64,000 nt of DNA from Microbacterium sp. PM5 (GCF_003293595.1 NZ_CP022162.1:404346-468345), one strand, 5' to 3'; positions 33,334 to 42,947 are shown, numbered from the stretch's first letter. The notes: generated by a model from the sequence alone, not told the origin. Translations and numbers: made by a program.

Positions 33334-34380
33334 GTGAACAGATCGGCGACGATCGAAGACGTGGCACGAGCGGCCGGCGTGTCCCGGCAGACCGTCAGCA
33401 ACGTCATCAACTCGCCTCAGATCGTGCGGGAGGAGACGCGCGCCCGCGTCGCCGATGCCATCTCGCGGCTCAACTACGCCCCCCACGTCTCCGCGCGCCG
33501 ACTGCGCACGCGGCGCAGCTCGACCATCGGCATCCACCTCGACCCCTACGCGGGCGGAATCTCCGGTGTCGTGCTGGACCGCTTCGTGCACGCGCTCACT
33601 GAACAGGCGGGCGAGCGGAGCCTGCGCGTCATGCTCTACGCGGCGCGCACCCCCGAGGAGGAGATCCGACGGATGGGGGATCTGCGTGAGGGCGGAGAGA
33701 TCGACGCGGTCGTCATCACCGGAACCTTCCCGGGCGATCCTCGCGCGGAGTGGCTCCTGGAGCGCGGCGTGCCCTTCGTCTCGTTCGGCCGCCCCTGGGG
33801 CCGTGACGACGTGGGCGCCCCCAGCCATCACTGGGTCGACGTCGACGGGGCCGCCGGCACCGCCGAGGCGACACGGCATGCGCTGGCGACGGCGGGTCCG
33901 CGCGTCGCCTTCCTGGGCTGGCCCGCGGGCTCCGCAACGGGCGACGACCGCGAACGAGGCTGGCGTCGGGCGCTGGATGCCGGGGACGTGCGCGCGGCCG
34001 GATGGACGCCGATCCGTGTCGTGAGCGACGAGAACGTGGCGCGGGCGCGTGACGTCGCCGCCCACCTCGTCGCCTCCGACGAGATCGATGCCATCGTGTG
34101 CGTCAGCGACTCTCTGGCGGTCGGTGCGCACCTGGCCGCGGTGGCGGCCGGGCGCCCCGCCCTGCCGATCATCGGCTTCGACAACACCCCGGCCGCCGAA
34201 GCCTTGGGTCTGTCCAGCGTCGAGCAGCTGCCCGAGGAGGTCGCCGTCGGCGCCCTGGATCTGCTGCTCGGAGGCGCGGCCTCCATCGAGCACCGTGCCG
34301 CCGAACCCGGGAGTGCCCACGTCCTCGTCGAGCCGCGCCTCGTCGTGCGTGAGACGGCGCCGCCGAGCGTTCAGCCGTAG
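33334..34380 (+). CDS. LacI-family regulator of the sugar operon
   Basis: 348 residues from GTG 33334, chosen for AAGGAGG (33322-33328); an in-frame ATG at 33286 has none. HTH: A-T-I-E-D-V-A-R-A-A-G-V-S-R-Q-T-V-S-N-V-I-N, followed by the hinge S-A-R-R-L-R-T-R-R-S and a sensor domain with I-G-F-D-N-T-P near 280. Divergent from the sugar ABC operon with a LacI-type operator between them. Likely a repressor released by the imported sugar. Its end overlaps the convergent IclR gene by 10 bases. Confidence 0.9.
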   Translation: MNRSATIEDVARAAGVSRQTVSNVINSPQIVREETRARVADAISRLNYAPHVSARRLRTRRSSTIGIHLDPYAGGISGVVLDRFVHALTEQAGERSLRVMLYAARTPEEEIRRMGDLREGGEIDAVVITGTFPGDPRAEWLLERGVPFVSFGRPWGRDDVGAPSHHWVDVDGAAGTAEATRHALATAGPRVAFLGWPAGSATGDDRERGWRRALDAGDVRAAGWTPIRVVSDENVARARDVAAHLVASDEIDAIVCVSDSLAVGAHLAAVAAGRPALPIIGFDNTPAAEALGLSSVEQLPEEVAVGALDLLLGGAASIEHRAAEPGSAHVLVEPRLVVRETAPPSVQP

Positions 34381-35162
34381 AGCCGGCGCTGCAGTTCGTC
34401 CGCCGCCGTCGTCACCGCCGGTGCGAGCGCCTCCGCGGTGTGACCGGCCTCGGCGGGCCACGTCACCGCGATCGCCGCGACCGGCCAGCCGGCGTGGTCG
34501 CGGACGGCGACCGCCACCGAACGGAAGCCGAGGGTCACCTCGCCGTCTTCACCCGCGAAGCCCGCGGCGCGTGTCTGACGCAGCAGCTCGCGAAGCTCGG
34601 TCGGGCGCCTCGGCCCGCGACCCGTGCGGTCGGCGAAGGCCGCGGCATCCGGGTAGAGCGCGCGCACCTGCTCGCGCGGCAGAGCGGCGAGCATCGCTCG
34701 TCCCGTCGCCGTGAGGTGAGCCGGCAGCCGCACACCCACGTCCGTGACGAGCGCGGGGCGCCGCGGAGCGCGCTCCTCGACGATGTACAGCACATCGCGG
34801 CCGGTCATCACCGCCACGTGCGTGCTCTCGCCGAGGCGGTCGGAGAGGGCGGCGACGAGGGGACGGCCCAGACGCGCAAGAGGCTGCTGACGGGCGTAGC
34901 CGCCGGCCAGCTCGAACGCGGCCGTACCCAGCCCCCAGCGCCGGTCGTGCGGAAGATGCACCACGAAACCGTGCGTCGCCATCGCGGTCAGCAGGTGGTA
35001 CACGCTCGAGCGGGGGATGGCGAGGCCTTCGGAGATCGTCCGGGCGGCGACCGGTCCGCGCTGGCGTGCGAGATAGGCGAGGATCCGCAGGGTCTGGTCC
35101 GCGGCCGGGACCTGCACCGCCTTCGGCGGCGCATCCGCATCGCCGATATTGTCTGGTATCAC
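34371..35162 (-). CDS. IclR-family regulator of the histidine utilisation genes
   Basis: 263 residues from GTG 35162; a shorter start at GTG 35117 (248 residues) is possible, because the longer start lies inside the inverted repeat 35150-35167. N-terminal winged HTH (A-A-R-T-I-S-E-G-L-A-I-P-R-S-S-V-Y-H-L-L) and a C-terminal IclR effector domain (T-A-T-G-R-A-M-L-A near 160; F-A-G-E-D-G-E near 215). Divergent from hutH with 58 bases between starts, so it probably responds to histidine or urocanate. IclR-type Hut regulators are common in actinobacteria. Confidence 0.85.
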   Translation of the reverse strand: MIPDNIGDADAPPKAVQVPAADQTLRILAYLARQRGPVAARTISEGLAIPRSSVYHLLTAMATHGFVVHLPHDRRWGLGTAAFELAGGYARQQPLARLGRPLVAALSDRLGESTHVAVMTGRDVLYIVEERAPRRPALVTDVGVRLPAHLTATGRAMLAALPREQVRALYPDAAAFADRTGRGPRRPTELRELLRQTRAAGFAGEDGEVTLGFRSVAVAVRDHAGWPVAAIAVTWPAEAGHTAEALAPAVTTAADELQRRLYG

Positions 35163-35167
35163 AGACA
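35150..35167. promoter_or_regulatory. putative IclR operator in the iclR-hutH gap
   Basis: TGTCTG-GTATCA-CAGACA, a perfect 6-bp inverted repeat with a 6-base spacer, between the regulator and hutH (ATG 35221). Confidence 0.5.
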
Positions 35168-35220
35168 CACAATGCCACGCCCGTGTGGCTGCGCGGGCAC
35201 AGCCGGGGTGGAATCGAGGC

Positions 35221-36792
35221 ATGACCACCGTTGCCCCCTCGAGAATCGCCGATCACGTCCTCATCGGCGCGCGCCCCCTCACTCCCGCCGAGGTCGTCGC
35301 CGTGGCCCGCGACGGCGCGACGGTCGAGATCGCCGCCGACGCGTGGACGCGGATCGGCCAGGCGCGAGAGCTCATCGAACGGCTCGCCGACGACCCCGAG
35401 CCGCACTACGGCATCTCGACCGGCTTCGGGGCGCTCGCGACGACGTTCATCGCGCCCGAGCGGCGTCGCCAGCTGCAGGCGAGCCTCATCCGCTCCCACG
35501 CGGCCGGTACCGGTGCGGAGGTGGAACGCGACGTCGTGCGCGCGCTGCACCTGCTGCGCCTGCAGACCCTCGCGACCGGGCACACGGGGGTCCGCCCGGT
35601 CGTCGTCGAGACCTACGCGGCCATGCTGAACGCCGGGATCACCCCGATCGTGCGGGAGTACGGCTCGCTCGGGTGCTCGGGCGACCTCGCCCCGCTCTCG
35701 CACCTCGCGCTGGCGGCGCTCGGCGAGGGGGAGGTGCGCGATGCCGAGGGTGTGCTCGTCTCGGCATCCGACGCCCTCGCCGCCGCCGGCATCGCCCCGC
35801 TCGTACTCGAAGAGAAGGAGGGGCTCGCGCTCATCAACGGCACCGACGGCATGCTCGGCATGCTCGCTCTGGCCCTCTCGGACCTCGACAACCTGCTCAC
35901 CGTCGCCGACATCACCGCCGCCCTCTCGATCGAGAGCCAGCTCGGCACCGACGCGGTGTTCGCCGCCGACCTGATGGCGCTGCGTCCGCAGAGCGGACAG
36001 GCCGCCTCGGCCGCGAACCTGCGCGCCCTGCTCGCCGATTCGCCCCTCGTCGCGAGTTACCGCGATCCGGCCGTGTGCACGCGCGTGCAGGACGCCTACT
36101 CACTGCGGTGCTCCCCGCAGGTGCACGGTGCCGCGCGCGACACCGTCGCGCACGCCCGCACGATCGCCGAGCGGGAGCTCGCCTCCGCCGTCGACAACCC
36201 GGTCGTCACCGGCGACGGGCGCGTCGAATCCAACGGCAACTTCCACGGCGCCCCGGTCGCGTACGTGCTCGACTTCCTCGCGATCGCCGTTGCCGACCTC
36301 GCCTCGATCGCCGAACGCCGCACCGACCGGGCACTCGATCGCACCCGCAGTCACGGCCTGCCGCCGTTCCTCGCCGACGAGGTCGGCGTCGATTCGGGCC
36401 TCATGATCGCGCAGTACGCGGCCGCGGGGATCGTGTCGGAGCTCAAGCGTCTGGCGGTTCCGGCATCCGTCGACTCCATCCCCTCGTCGGCGATGCAGGA
36501 AGACCACGTGTCGATGGGATGGGCCGCCGCACGCAAGCTGCGTCGCGCCGTCGACGGACTCGCCCGGGTGCTCGCGATCGAGCTCGTCACCGGATGCCGC
36601 GCCCTCGACCTGCGGGCACCGCTGCAACCGGGTCCCGCCACCGGCGCCGTGCGGGCCGCGGTGCGGGCCGCGGGCATCGCCGGTCCAGGACCCGACCGAT
36701 TCGTCAGCCCCGACCTGGAAGCGGCCACCGCTCTCGTCCTGTCGGGCGCGGTCGCCGACGCTGCGTTCACAACTCCGGACAACCGTCCCTGA
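35221..36792 (+). CDS. hutH: histidine ammonia-lyase
   Basis: 523 residues. Converts histidine to urocanate and ammonia, first step of the Hut pathway. The MIO-forming region reads Y-G-S-L-G-C-S-G-D-L-A-P-L-S-H near residue 140, with Cys-Ser-Gly in place of Ala-Ser-Gly; several family members have this. Other family signatures are present: H-Y-G-I-S-T-G-F-G near 60, Q-D-A-Y-S-L-R-C-S-P-Q near 290 and S-M-Q-E-D-H-V-S-M-G near 425. The first gene of hutHUI, starting 58 bases from the divergent IclR gene. Confidence 0.95.
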   Translation: MTTVAPSRIADHVLIGARPLTPAEVVAVARDGATVEIAADAWTRIGQARELIERLADDPEPHYGISTGFGALATTFIAPERRRQLQASLIRSHAAGTGAEVERDVVRALHLLRLQTLATGHTGVRPVVVETYAAMLNAGITPIVREYGSLGCSGDLAPLSHLALAALGEGEVRDAEGVLVSASDALAAAGIAPLVLEEKEGLALINGTDGMLGMLALALSDLDNLLTVADITAALSIESQLGTDAVFAADLMALRPQSGQAASAANLRALLADSPLVASYRDPAVCTRVQDAYSLRCSPQVHGAARDTVAHARTIAERELASAVDNPVVTGDGRVESNGNFHGAPVAYVLDFLAIAVADLASIAERRTDRALDRTRSHGLPPFLADEVGVDSGLMIAQYAAAGIVSELKRLAVPASVDSIPSSAMQEDHVSMGWAAARKLRRAVDGLARVLAIELVTGCRALDLRAPLQPGPATGAVRAAVRAAGIAGPGPDRFVSPDLEAATALVLSGAVADAAFTTPDNRP

Positions 36793-36848
36793 TCGAAGGA
36801 GATCACGATGACATCACCCGTTGACGCCCAGAACTCCGGAGTTGTGAA
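36766..36848. repeat. inverted repeat bridging hutH end and hutU start
   Basis: Two perfect 14-bp arms (TTCACAACTCCGGA 36766-36779 and its complement 36835-36848) enclose the hutH stop, the hutU ribosome site and ATG 36808. The right arm includes a 12-bp palindrome AACTCCGGAGTT (36832-36843). An RNA pairing of the arms would bring the hutU start into a 55-base loop. Confidence 0.6.
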
Positions 36849-38532
36849 CCGGGCGGCGTCGAGCCGCGGCCCCGTCCGCGCCCCGCGTGGGGGCGAGCGC
36901 ACCGCGAAGAGCTGGGGCGCCGAAGCCGCGAAGCGGATGCTGATGAACAACCTCGACCCCGAGGTCGCCGAACACCCCGAAGACCTCGTCGTCTACGGCG
37001 GCACGGGTCGGGCGGCGCGGTCGTGGGAGGCCTACGACGCCATCGTCCGCACTCTCGACGAGCTCGAGCCCGACGAGACACTGCTGGTGCAGTCCGGAAA
37101 GCCCGTCGGCGTCTTCCGCACGCACGAGTGGGCCCCGCGCGTGCTCATCGCGAACGCGAACCTGGTCGGCGACTGGGCGACGTGGCCCGAGTTCCGCCGG
37201 CTCGAGCAGCTGGGACTCACGATGTACGGACAGATGACCGCGGGATCGTGGATCTACATCGGCACGCAGGGCATCCTCCAGGGTACGTACGAGACGTTCG
37301 CCGCCGTCGCGCGCTCGCTCGGACGCGACTCGCTCGCCGGCACCCTCACCCTGACCGCCGGCGCCGGCGGCATGGGCGGTGCCCAGCCGCTCGCGGTCAC
37401 CCTCAACGGGGGAGCGGTGCTGATCGTCGACGTCGATGCGTCGCGGCTGGAGCGCCGGGTCGCGCACGGCTACCTCGACGAGTACACCGACGACCTCGAC
37501 GCGGCCCTGGCGCGCGTCGTCGCGGCCCGCACGGCCGCGGAGGCACTGTCGGTCGGTCTCGTCGGCAACGCGGCCGAGGTCTTCCCCGAACTGCTGCGCC
37601 GCCGGCACGCCGGGGCCGCCCCGATCGACATCGTCACCGACCAGACCAGCGCCCACGACCCCCTCGCCTACCTGCCGATCGGTGTGAGCGTGGCGGCCTG
37701 GAAGGATGCTGCGGCATCCGACCCCGAGGACTTCACCGCCCGTGCTCGGGCCTCCATGGCGGCGCACGTCGCGGCGATGGTCGGATTCCAGGATGCCGGG
37801 GCCGCCGTGTTCGACTACGGCAACTCGATCCGCCGTGAGGCCGAGCTCGGCGGCTACGACCGGGCGTTCGCGTTTCCGGGGTTCGTCCCCGCCTACATCC
37901 GGCCGCTGTTCGCCGAGGGGCGCGGCCCGTTCCGGTGGGTGGCGCTGTCGGGCGATCCGGACGACATCGCCAAGACCGACCGCGCGGTCGCGGAGCTGTT
38001 CCCCGATGACGCCGCGCTGCGGCGATGGCTGGACAGAGCGGGCGACACCGTCCGTTTCGAGGGGCTCCCCGCGCGCATCTGCTGGCTCGGCTACAAGGAA
38101 CGCCACCTGGCGGGTCTGAAGTTCAACGAGATGGTCGCCTCGGGCGAGCTGGCCGGCCCGATCGTCATCGGTCGTGATCACCTCGACGCGGGATCGGTCG
38201 CCTCCCCGTACCGCGAGACCGAGGCGATGGCCGACGGCTCCGATGCGATCGCCGACTGGCCGTTGCTCAACGCCCTGTTGAACACGGCGTCGGGTGCGTC
38301 CTGGGTATCGATCCACCACGGCGGCGGGGTCGGCATCGGCCGCTCGATCCACGCCGGCCAGGTGACCGTCGCCGACGGTACGGCGCTCGCCGCCGAGAAG
38401 CTCGAACGGGTGCTGACGAACGATCCCGGCACGGGCGTGATGCGCCACGTGGATGCCGGGTACGAGCGGGCCCGCGAGGTCGCGCGTGAGCGGGGACTGG
38501 TCGTTCCGATGCTGCGGGACGACGCGCCGTGA
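36808..38532 (+). CDS. hutU: urocanate hydratase
   Basis: 574 residues. Adds water to urocanate to give imidazolonepropionate, with tightly bound NAD. AAGGAG precedes ATG 36808. Urocanase signatures: [13 protein letters not shown] near residue 43, [10 protein letters not shown] near 64, G-G-M-G-G-A-Q-P near 188, and I-C-W-L-G-Y-K-E-R near 425 with the active-site Cys. About 20 extra residues precede the usual start and carry the inverted repeat. Overlaps hutI by four bases. Confidence 0.95.
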   Translation: MTSPVDAQNSGVVNRAASSRGPVRAPRGGERTAKSWGAEAAKRMLMNNLDPEVAEHPEDLVVYGGTGRAARSWEAYDAIVRTLDELEPDETLLVQSGKPVGVFRTHEWAPRVLIANANLVGDWATWPEFRRLEQLGLTMYGQMTAGSWIYIGTQGILQGTYETFAAVARSLGRDSLAGTLTLTAGAGGMGGAQPLAVTLNGGAVLIVDVDASRLERRVAHGYLDEYTDDLDAALARVVAARTAAEALSVGLVGNAAEVFPELLRRRHAGAAPIDIVTDQTSAHDPLAYLPIGVSVAAWKDAAASDPEDFTARARASMAAHVAAMVGFQDAGAAVFDYGNSIRREAELGGYDRAFAFPGFVPAYIRPLFAEGRGPFRWVALSGDPDDIAKTDRAVAELFPDDAALRRWLDRAGDTVRFEGLPARICWLGYKERHLAGLKFNEMVASGELAGPIVIGRDHLDAGSVASPYRETEAMADGSDAIADWPLLNALLNTASGASWVSIHHGGGVGIGRSIHAGQVTVADGTALAAEKLERVLTNDPGTGVMRHVDAGYERAREVARERGLVVPMLRDDAP

Positions 38533-39710
38533 GCACGCTGCTGCTGACGAACGTCGGTGAGCTCACGACGAACGTCGAGGGTCTGGGGGACGACCCCGCT
38601 GACCCGACGGGCCTCATCCGCGGCGCCGCCGTGGCGATCGTCGACGGTCGCATCGCCTGGGTCGGCCGCGCTGGCGAGAAGCCGCCCGTCGTCTCGACGG
38701 TGGTGGATGCCGGGGGGCGCGCGGTCATTCCGGGCTTCGTCGACAGCCACACGCACCTCGTCTTCGCCGGGGATCGCGCCGATGAGTTCGATGCCCGCAT
38801 GGCCGGCCAGCCGTATGTCGCCGGCGGCATACGCCGCACCGTGGCGGCGACGCGCGCGGCATCCGACGACGAGCTGCGGGCACGGCTCGCCGCACTCGTC
38901 GAGGAGATGCACCGACAGGGCACCACCACCTTCGAGGTGAAGACCGGCTACGACCTCACCGTCGACGGCGAGGCCCGGCTGGCGCGCCTCGCGCGCGAGG
39001 TGACCGACGAGGTGACCTTCCTCGGTGCTCACGTCGTGCCCGACGAGTTCGTCGGCGACCGCGACGCGTACGTCGACCTCGTCTGCGGTCCGATGCTGGA
39101 GGCCGTGCTGCCCTTCACCCGGTGGATCGACGTCTTCTGCGAGCGGGGGGCGTTCACGCTCGCCGAGGGTCGCCGCATCCTGCGCGCCGGCATCGCCGCG
39201 GGACTTCTCCCGCGGCTGCACGCCAACCAGCTGGGTCACGGCGGTGGCGTGCGTCTCGCGACGGAGCTCGACGTGATCTCGGTCGATCACTGCACCTATC
39301 TCGATGCCGAGGACGTGCGCCTGCTGGCAGCGAGCGACGTGGTGGTCACACTGCTGCCCGGTGTGGAGTTCTCGACCCGGCAGCCCTATCCCGACGCGCG
39401 GCGGCTGATCGACGCCGGTGTGAGCGTCGCCCTCGCGAGCGACTGCAACCCGGGCACCAGCTTCACCAGTTCCCAGCCACTCATGGTCGCGCTCGCGGTG
39501 CGCGAGATGGGGATGACGGTCGCCGAGGCGGTCTGGGCAGCCACCGCCGGCGGCGCGCGAGCTCTCGGCCGCACGGACGTCGGCTCCTTCGCGCTCGGCG
39601 CACGCGCAGATCTGGTGCTGCTCGACGCGCCGTCGCGCACGCATCTGGCCTATCGACCCGGGGTTCCCCTGGTGCACGCCGTCTACCGCGGCGGGGAGCT
39701 GATCGCGTAG
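38529..39710 (+). CDS. hutI: imidazolonepropionase
   Basis: 393 residues from GTG 38529, overlapping the hutU stop. Opens the imidazolone ring to formiminoglutamate. Amidohydrolase metal site H-T-H in [14 protein letters not shown] near residues 72-85, then K-T-G-Y near 137, H-A-N-Q near 232 and S-D-C-N-P-G near 308. Last plus-strand gene of the operon; hutG lies on the other strand 600 bases further. Confidence 0.95.
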   Translation: MSTLLLTNVGELTTNVEGLGDDPADPTGLIRGAAVAIVDGRIAWVGRAGEKPPVVSTVVDAGGRAVIPGFVDSHTHLVFAGDRADEFDARMAGQPYVAGGIRRTVAATRAASDDELRARLAALVEEMHRQGTTTFEVKTGYDLTVDGEARLARLAREVTDEVTFLGAHVVPDEFVGDRDAYVDLVCGPMLEAVLPFTRWIDVFCERGAFTLAEGRRILRAGIAAGLLPRLHANQLGHGGGVRLATELDVISVDHCTYLDAEDVRLLAASDVVVTLLPGVEFSTRQPYPDARRLIDAGVSVALASDCNPGTSFTSSQPLMVALAVREMGMTVAEAVWAATAGGARALGRTDVGSFALGARADLVLLDAPSRTHLAYRPGVPLVHAVYRGGELIA

Positions 39711-39711
39711 G

Positions 39712-39810
39712 CGTTTCGACTCGGCGCTGCCCGCCTCGCTCAACGTCCGGGCCTCGCCCTGTCCGCTCCCGCCGCGGTCGTTGAGCGAGCGGCGTCGCCG
39801 CGCGTCGAAA
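39712..39810. repeat. REP-like nested hairpin element after hutI
   Basis: Nested complementary segments: CGTTTCGAC (39712-39720) with GTCGAAA (39804-39810), and CTCGCTCAACG (39735-39745) with CGTTGAGCGAG (39779-39789). The TTGAGCGAGC word is typical of intergenic repetitive hairpins in Microbacteriaceae as far as I recall. It separates convergent genes and could also act as a terminator. Confidence 0.65.
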
Positions 39811-39829
39811 TGCCCCGCGCCACACGGCG

Positions 39830-40297
39830 TCAGGGGCGATCGAAGTCCCACTCGTCGGGGTTGACGGCCGTCGCGACGTCCCAGTCGGAACTCGCCCACA
39901 CGAACGTCGCGACCGCGCAGGTGGGCATGTGCCCGATGCCGCCTCCCGACAGGCGCTCCGCCAGCGTCGTCATGCCCGGATCGTGCGCGACGACCATCAC
40001 CGCGGGCACGGCGCGCGCCACCGCAGCGGCCAGCAGGGTGTCCGCGGGCGCACCGTAGAGATCCGGGTCGAGCTCGGGTTCCAGCCCGAATGCCGAGGCG
40101 AAGAACGATGCCGTGGTGCGGGCGCGCAGCGCGCTCGAGGAGAGGACGGCATCCAGCTGCAGACCGGAGCTGGCGACCCGCTTCGCCAGCAGCGGCGCAT
40201 CGCGCAGACCGCGTTCGTTGAGCGGACGGTCGTGATCGTCGAGACCGGGATCGCCCCAGTCGCTCTTCGCGTGGCGGACGAGCACGAGCGTCGTCAT
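39830..40297 (-). CDS. SixA-like histidine phosphatase family protein
   Basis: 155 residues from ATG 40297, overlapping the hutG stop. Phosphohistidine phosphatase motif L-V-R-H-A-K-S-D-W near residues 6-14 and a second catalytic H-D-P-G-M near 105. The short length and R-H-A-K-S form match SixA, which removes phosphate from histidine on phosphotransfer proteins in E. coli. In-operon position with hutG may be only transcriptional convenience. Confidence 0.85.
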   Translation of the reverse strand: MTTLVLVRHAKSDWGDPGLDDHDRPLNERGLRDAPLLAKRVASSGLQLDAVLSSSALRARTTASFFASAFGLEPELDPDLYGAPADTLLAAAVARAVPAVMVVAHDPGMTTLAERLSGGGIGHMPTCAVATFVWASSDWDVATAVNPDEWDFDRP

Positions 40298-41208
40298 ACG
40301 GTGACCTTTCGTCGGTACAGGCCGGTGAGCAGTTCCAGCACGCACAGGGCGGCCAGGCGCACGGTGCGCCCGTCGGCCGCGTCGGCCGCGGCATCCACTT
40401 CGACGATATCCGCGCTGCGCACGCCGGGGTCGGCGGACAAGCCGCGCACGAGAGTTCGCAGCTCCCACGCCTGCAGCCCTCCGGGCACCGACGCCGGGCA
40501 GCCGGGAGCGACCGCGCGGTCGCAGACGTCCACGTCGATGTCGAGGTGGATGCCGCCGCCACCGCGCCCCGCCACCTCGTGCGCCTCGGCGATCACGTCG
40601 TGTGCGCCGCGCCGACGAAGCTCGTCGAGCGTGACGACCCGAATGCCGAGGTCGGCGGCGCGCCGGGCATACGCCGCAGAGTTGGCGAAGTCGGCGATGC
40701 CGATCTGCACGATGTGCGTCGGGTCGAGGCCGTCGTCGACGAGGCGACGCACCGGTGAGCCGTTGGAGACGCCGTCGCGCAGATCGAAGTGCGCGTCGAG
40801 GGTGATGAGACCGGCGGCACCGGCGCCCTGGGCCGTCGCGTACGTGACGGAATTGTCGCCGCCGAGCGCGATCACCAGTGCGGCACGCGCCGTCAGCTCG
40901 GCGGTCCGGGCGCGCACACGCGCTTCGCCCGCCGCGCCGTCGGGGTCGGCGACGTCGCCCGCGTCGGCCAAGCGGAGGGCGGCGGCGAGATCGACGGGCG
41001 GCGGCCCCATCAGTGTCGCGCTGTATCGGCGCAGGGCCTCACGGACCGCGCCGGGAGTCGCATCCGCGCCGGTGGGCGAGAGCGACGTGCGAAACGCCGG
41101 AACTCCCAGCAGGACGGCGTCGAGGCGGTCGGCCGCCGCCGCCTCGTCGAGCGCGGGCCAGTCGCCGGCGCGCGGCCAGAGCGGGTCGTGGGAGAGGGCA
41201 GCGGTCAT
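40294..41208 (-). CDS. hutG: arginase-family ureohydrolase, probable formimidoylglutamase
   Basis: 304 residues. Ureohydrolase metal motifs: G-G-D-N-S-V-T near residue 116, D-A-H-F-D-L-R-D near 138, and D-I-D-V-D-V-C-D-R-A-V-A-P-G near 226. The first motif has Asn where arginases have His, a change I recall from some formiminoglutamases. In the Hut locus the expected job is splitting formiminoglutamate to glutamate and formamide, completing the pathway with HutH, U and I. ATG 41208 overlaps the stop of the upstream gene (TGATG). Confidence 0.85.
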   Translation of the reverse strand: MTAALSHDPLWPRAGDWPALDEAAAADRLDAVLLGVPAFRTSLSPTGADATPGAVREALRRYSATLMGPPPVDLAAALRLADAGDVADPDGAAGEARVRARTAELTARAALVIALGGDNSVTYATAQGAGAAGLITLDAHFDLRDGVSNGSPVRRLVDDGLDPTHIVQIGIADFANSAAYARRAADLGIRVVTLDELRRRGAHDVIAEAHEVAGRGGGGIHLDIDVDVCDRAVAPGCPASVPGGLQAWELRTLVRGLSADPGVRSADIVEVDAAADAADGRTVRLAALCVLELLTGLYRRKVTV

Positions 41209-41552
41209 CAGCCGACGTACACCCAGGCGATCCGCCCGCTTCCCAGCGTCACCCGCACCCGGCGGTACAGCGACACCTCGTACTCATCGGCGGCATCCAC
41301 CTCGTCGGCGGTGAGGTGCAGGACGCGGCCGACCACCTTGTCGAGCGGACTGCCGGTCTCACGCAGCACGGGATGCACCGACAGGCCCGACAGGTCGACG
41401 ACCCGCTGGTCCTCGATCTCGGCGTAGTCGATCGTGTAGCCGGGCAGCACATCGGGCTCGCCCGCGATGAGACGGCCGAAGGTGTCCAACTGCACCTCGG
41501 CGTACTGAAGCGTGCCGTAGGTGAACAGCAGCTCGTCCGCCGGTTCGCCCAT
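41208..41552 (-). CDS. gamma-glutamylcyclotransferase-like (AIG2/GGCT fold) protein
   Basis: 114 residues with the fold's signature start L-L-F-T-Y-G-T-L-Q near residues 8-16, V-L-P-G-Y near 35, and L-D-E-type segment D-E-Y-E-V-S-L-Y-R-R near 88. The usual catalytic Glu may lie in A-D-E-Y-E. Substrates in this family are gamma-glutamyl amines or peptides. First gene of a three-gene unit with hutG and sixA-like; ATG 41552 is 6 bases after TAGCCT (41559-41564), so the message is probably leaderless. Confidence 0.82.
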   Translation of the reverse strand: MGEPADELLFTYGTLQYAEVQLDTFGRLIAGEPDVLPGYTIDYAEIEDQRVVDLSGLSVHPVLRETGSPLDKVVGRVLHLTADEVDAADEYEVSLYRRVRVTLGSGRIAWVYVG

Positions 41553-41641
41553 TCCGTCAGGCTACTGCGCCCGGTCGCGGCCAGCCAGGGGCGCGCCTTC
41601 GTTCATCGGCCGTCCATAACCCTTCCGCCGTGCACGCCCAC

Positions 41642-42913
41642 TCACCCGAGAAGGGCGTGCGCGACGGCGAAGATGACCAGTCCGGCCAGAGCGCCGACCA
41701 CGGTGCCGTTGAGACGGATGTACTGCAGGTCGCGGCCGACCATCAGCTCGATCTTCTCGGTCGTCTCCGCCGGATCCCACTTCTCCACCGTGTCGGTGAT
41801 GATCGAGGCGATGTCGTGGCGGTAGCGATCCACGACGAAGACCGCGGCCCCCGCGATGCGGTCATCCACACGGTGCTGGAGCGCGGCATCCGTCGACAGA
41901 CGCTCGCCGATCTCGACCAGCGCCGCGCTGACGCGTCGACGCAGCCCGCTGGAGGGATCGGCCAGGGCCGTCAGCAGACCCGTCTTGGCGGTGTTCCACG
42001 CCTCGGCGGCCAGCTCGCGCACGCGCGGGCTGTCGAAGACGGCCGTCTTGGCCTCTTCGAGACGCGCGATGGTCGTGGGATCGCTCTGCAGGTTCTCGGC
42101 GAGCCGCGCGAGGTAGCCGTCGACGGCGCGGCGTGCGGGGTGGTCGGGGTCGTCCTGGATCGCGGCGACGAACTTCACGGCCTCGTTGTAGACGGTGTCA
42201 TCGACGAGGCGCATCGCGACCGACGGCACCCAGGAGGGGAGTCGGCGAGAGACGAGACCGCTGAAGGCGGCATGGTTGGCGCGCAGCCATGTCGCGATGC
42301 TGTCCACCCCCAGGTCGACCGCGCCGCGGTGCGCGTCGGCCTCCACGACGCGAGAGAGCCACGCGCCCACGGTCGGTCCCCACTCGGGGCTGAGCAGGTG
42401 CTCGCGTGCGAGGTCGCTGATCAGATCCTGCACCTCGTCGTCGCTGAGGGCGCGCAGGATGCCGGACGCCACCGCCGAGGCCTCTGCGGCGACGGTCTCG
42501 GCGTGGGCGGGATCGCGCAGCCACCCACCGGCCGTGCGAGCGATGGGCGTCGACTCCAGCTTCGCGCGGACGACGCCCGTCTCGAGGAAGTTCGTCTCGA
42601 CGAACTCGCCCAGGGTGCGCCCGATCTCGTCCTTGCGGCGCGGGATGATCGCGGTGTGCGGGATGGGAATGCCGAGGGGATGGCGAAACAGCGCGGTCAC
42701 CGCGAACCAGTCGGCCAGCGCGCCGACCATGCCGCCCTCCGCCGCGGCGCGCACGTACTGCAGCCACGGGAAGCGGTCCTGCAGGACGAAGGCCACGACG
42801 AACACGACCGCCATCAGGATCAGCGCGCCGAGAGCGACGCCCTTCATCACCCGCAGCGCGCGGCGACGTTCCTGGTCGGCGGGGCTGAGCAGTTCGGTGG
42901 GGGTGCGCGCCAT
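41642..42913 (-). CDS. DUF445 domain-containing membrane protein
   Basis: 423 residues from ATG 42913. A membrane segment at about residues 27-46 (G-A-L-I-L-M-A-V-V-F-V-V-A-F-V-L), the conserved A-A-E-G-G-M-V-G-A-L-A-D-W-F-A-V-T-A-L-F near 60, and a C-terminal helix with I-R-L-N-G-T-V-V-G-A-L-A-G. Between them is a long helical region. Widespread, role unknown, related to YjiN/YheB. Divergent from the CsoR-type gene with 34 bases between starts. Confidence 0.87.
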   Translation of the reverse strand: MARTPTELLSPADQERRRALRVMKGVALGALILMAVVFVVAFVLQDRFPWLQYVRAAAEGGMVGALADWFAVTALFRHPLGIPIPHTAIIPRRKDEIGRTLGEFVETNFLETGVVRAKLESTPIARTAGGWLRDPAHAETVAAEASAVASGILRALSDDEVQDLISDLAREHLLSPEWGPTVGAWLSRVVEADAHRGAVDLGVDSIATWLRANHAAFSGLVSRRLPSWVPSVAMRLVDDTVYNEAVKFVAAIQDDPDHPARRAVDGYLARLAENLQSDPTTIARLEEAKTAVFDSPRVRELAAEAWNTAKTGLLTALADPSSGLRRRVSAALVEIGERLSTDAALQHRVDDRIAGAAVFVVDRYRHDIASIITDTVEKWDPAETTEKIELMVGRDLQYIRLNGTVVGALAGLVIFAVAHALLG

Positions 42914-42935
42914 GCCCGTAGTCTCGCACGCGGCG

Positions 42936-42941
42936 TATCCT
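42936..42941 (+). promoter_or_regulatory. -10 element of a leaderless transcript (CsoR-type gene)
   Basis: TATCCT, six bases before GTG 42948. The divergent DUF445 start has GAGACT at the same distance (42925-42920, minus strand). Confidence 0.55.
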
Positions 42942-42947
42942 GGCCGC

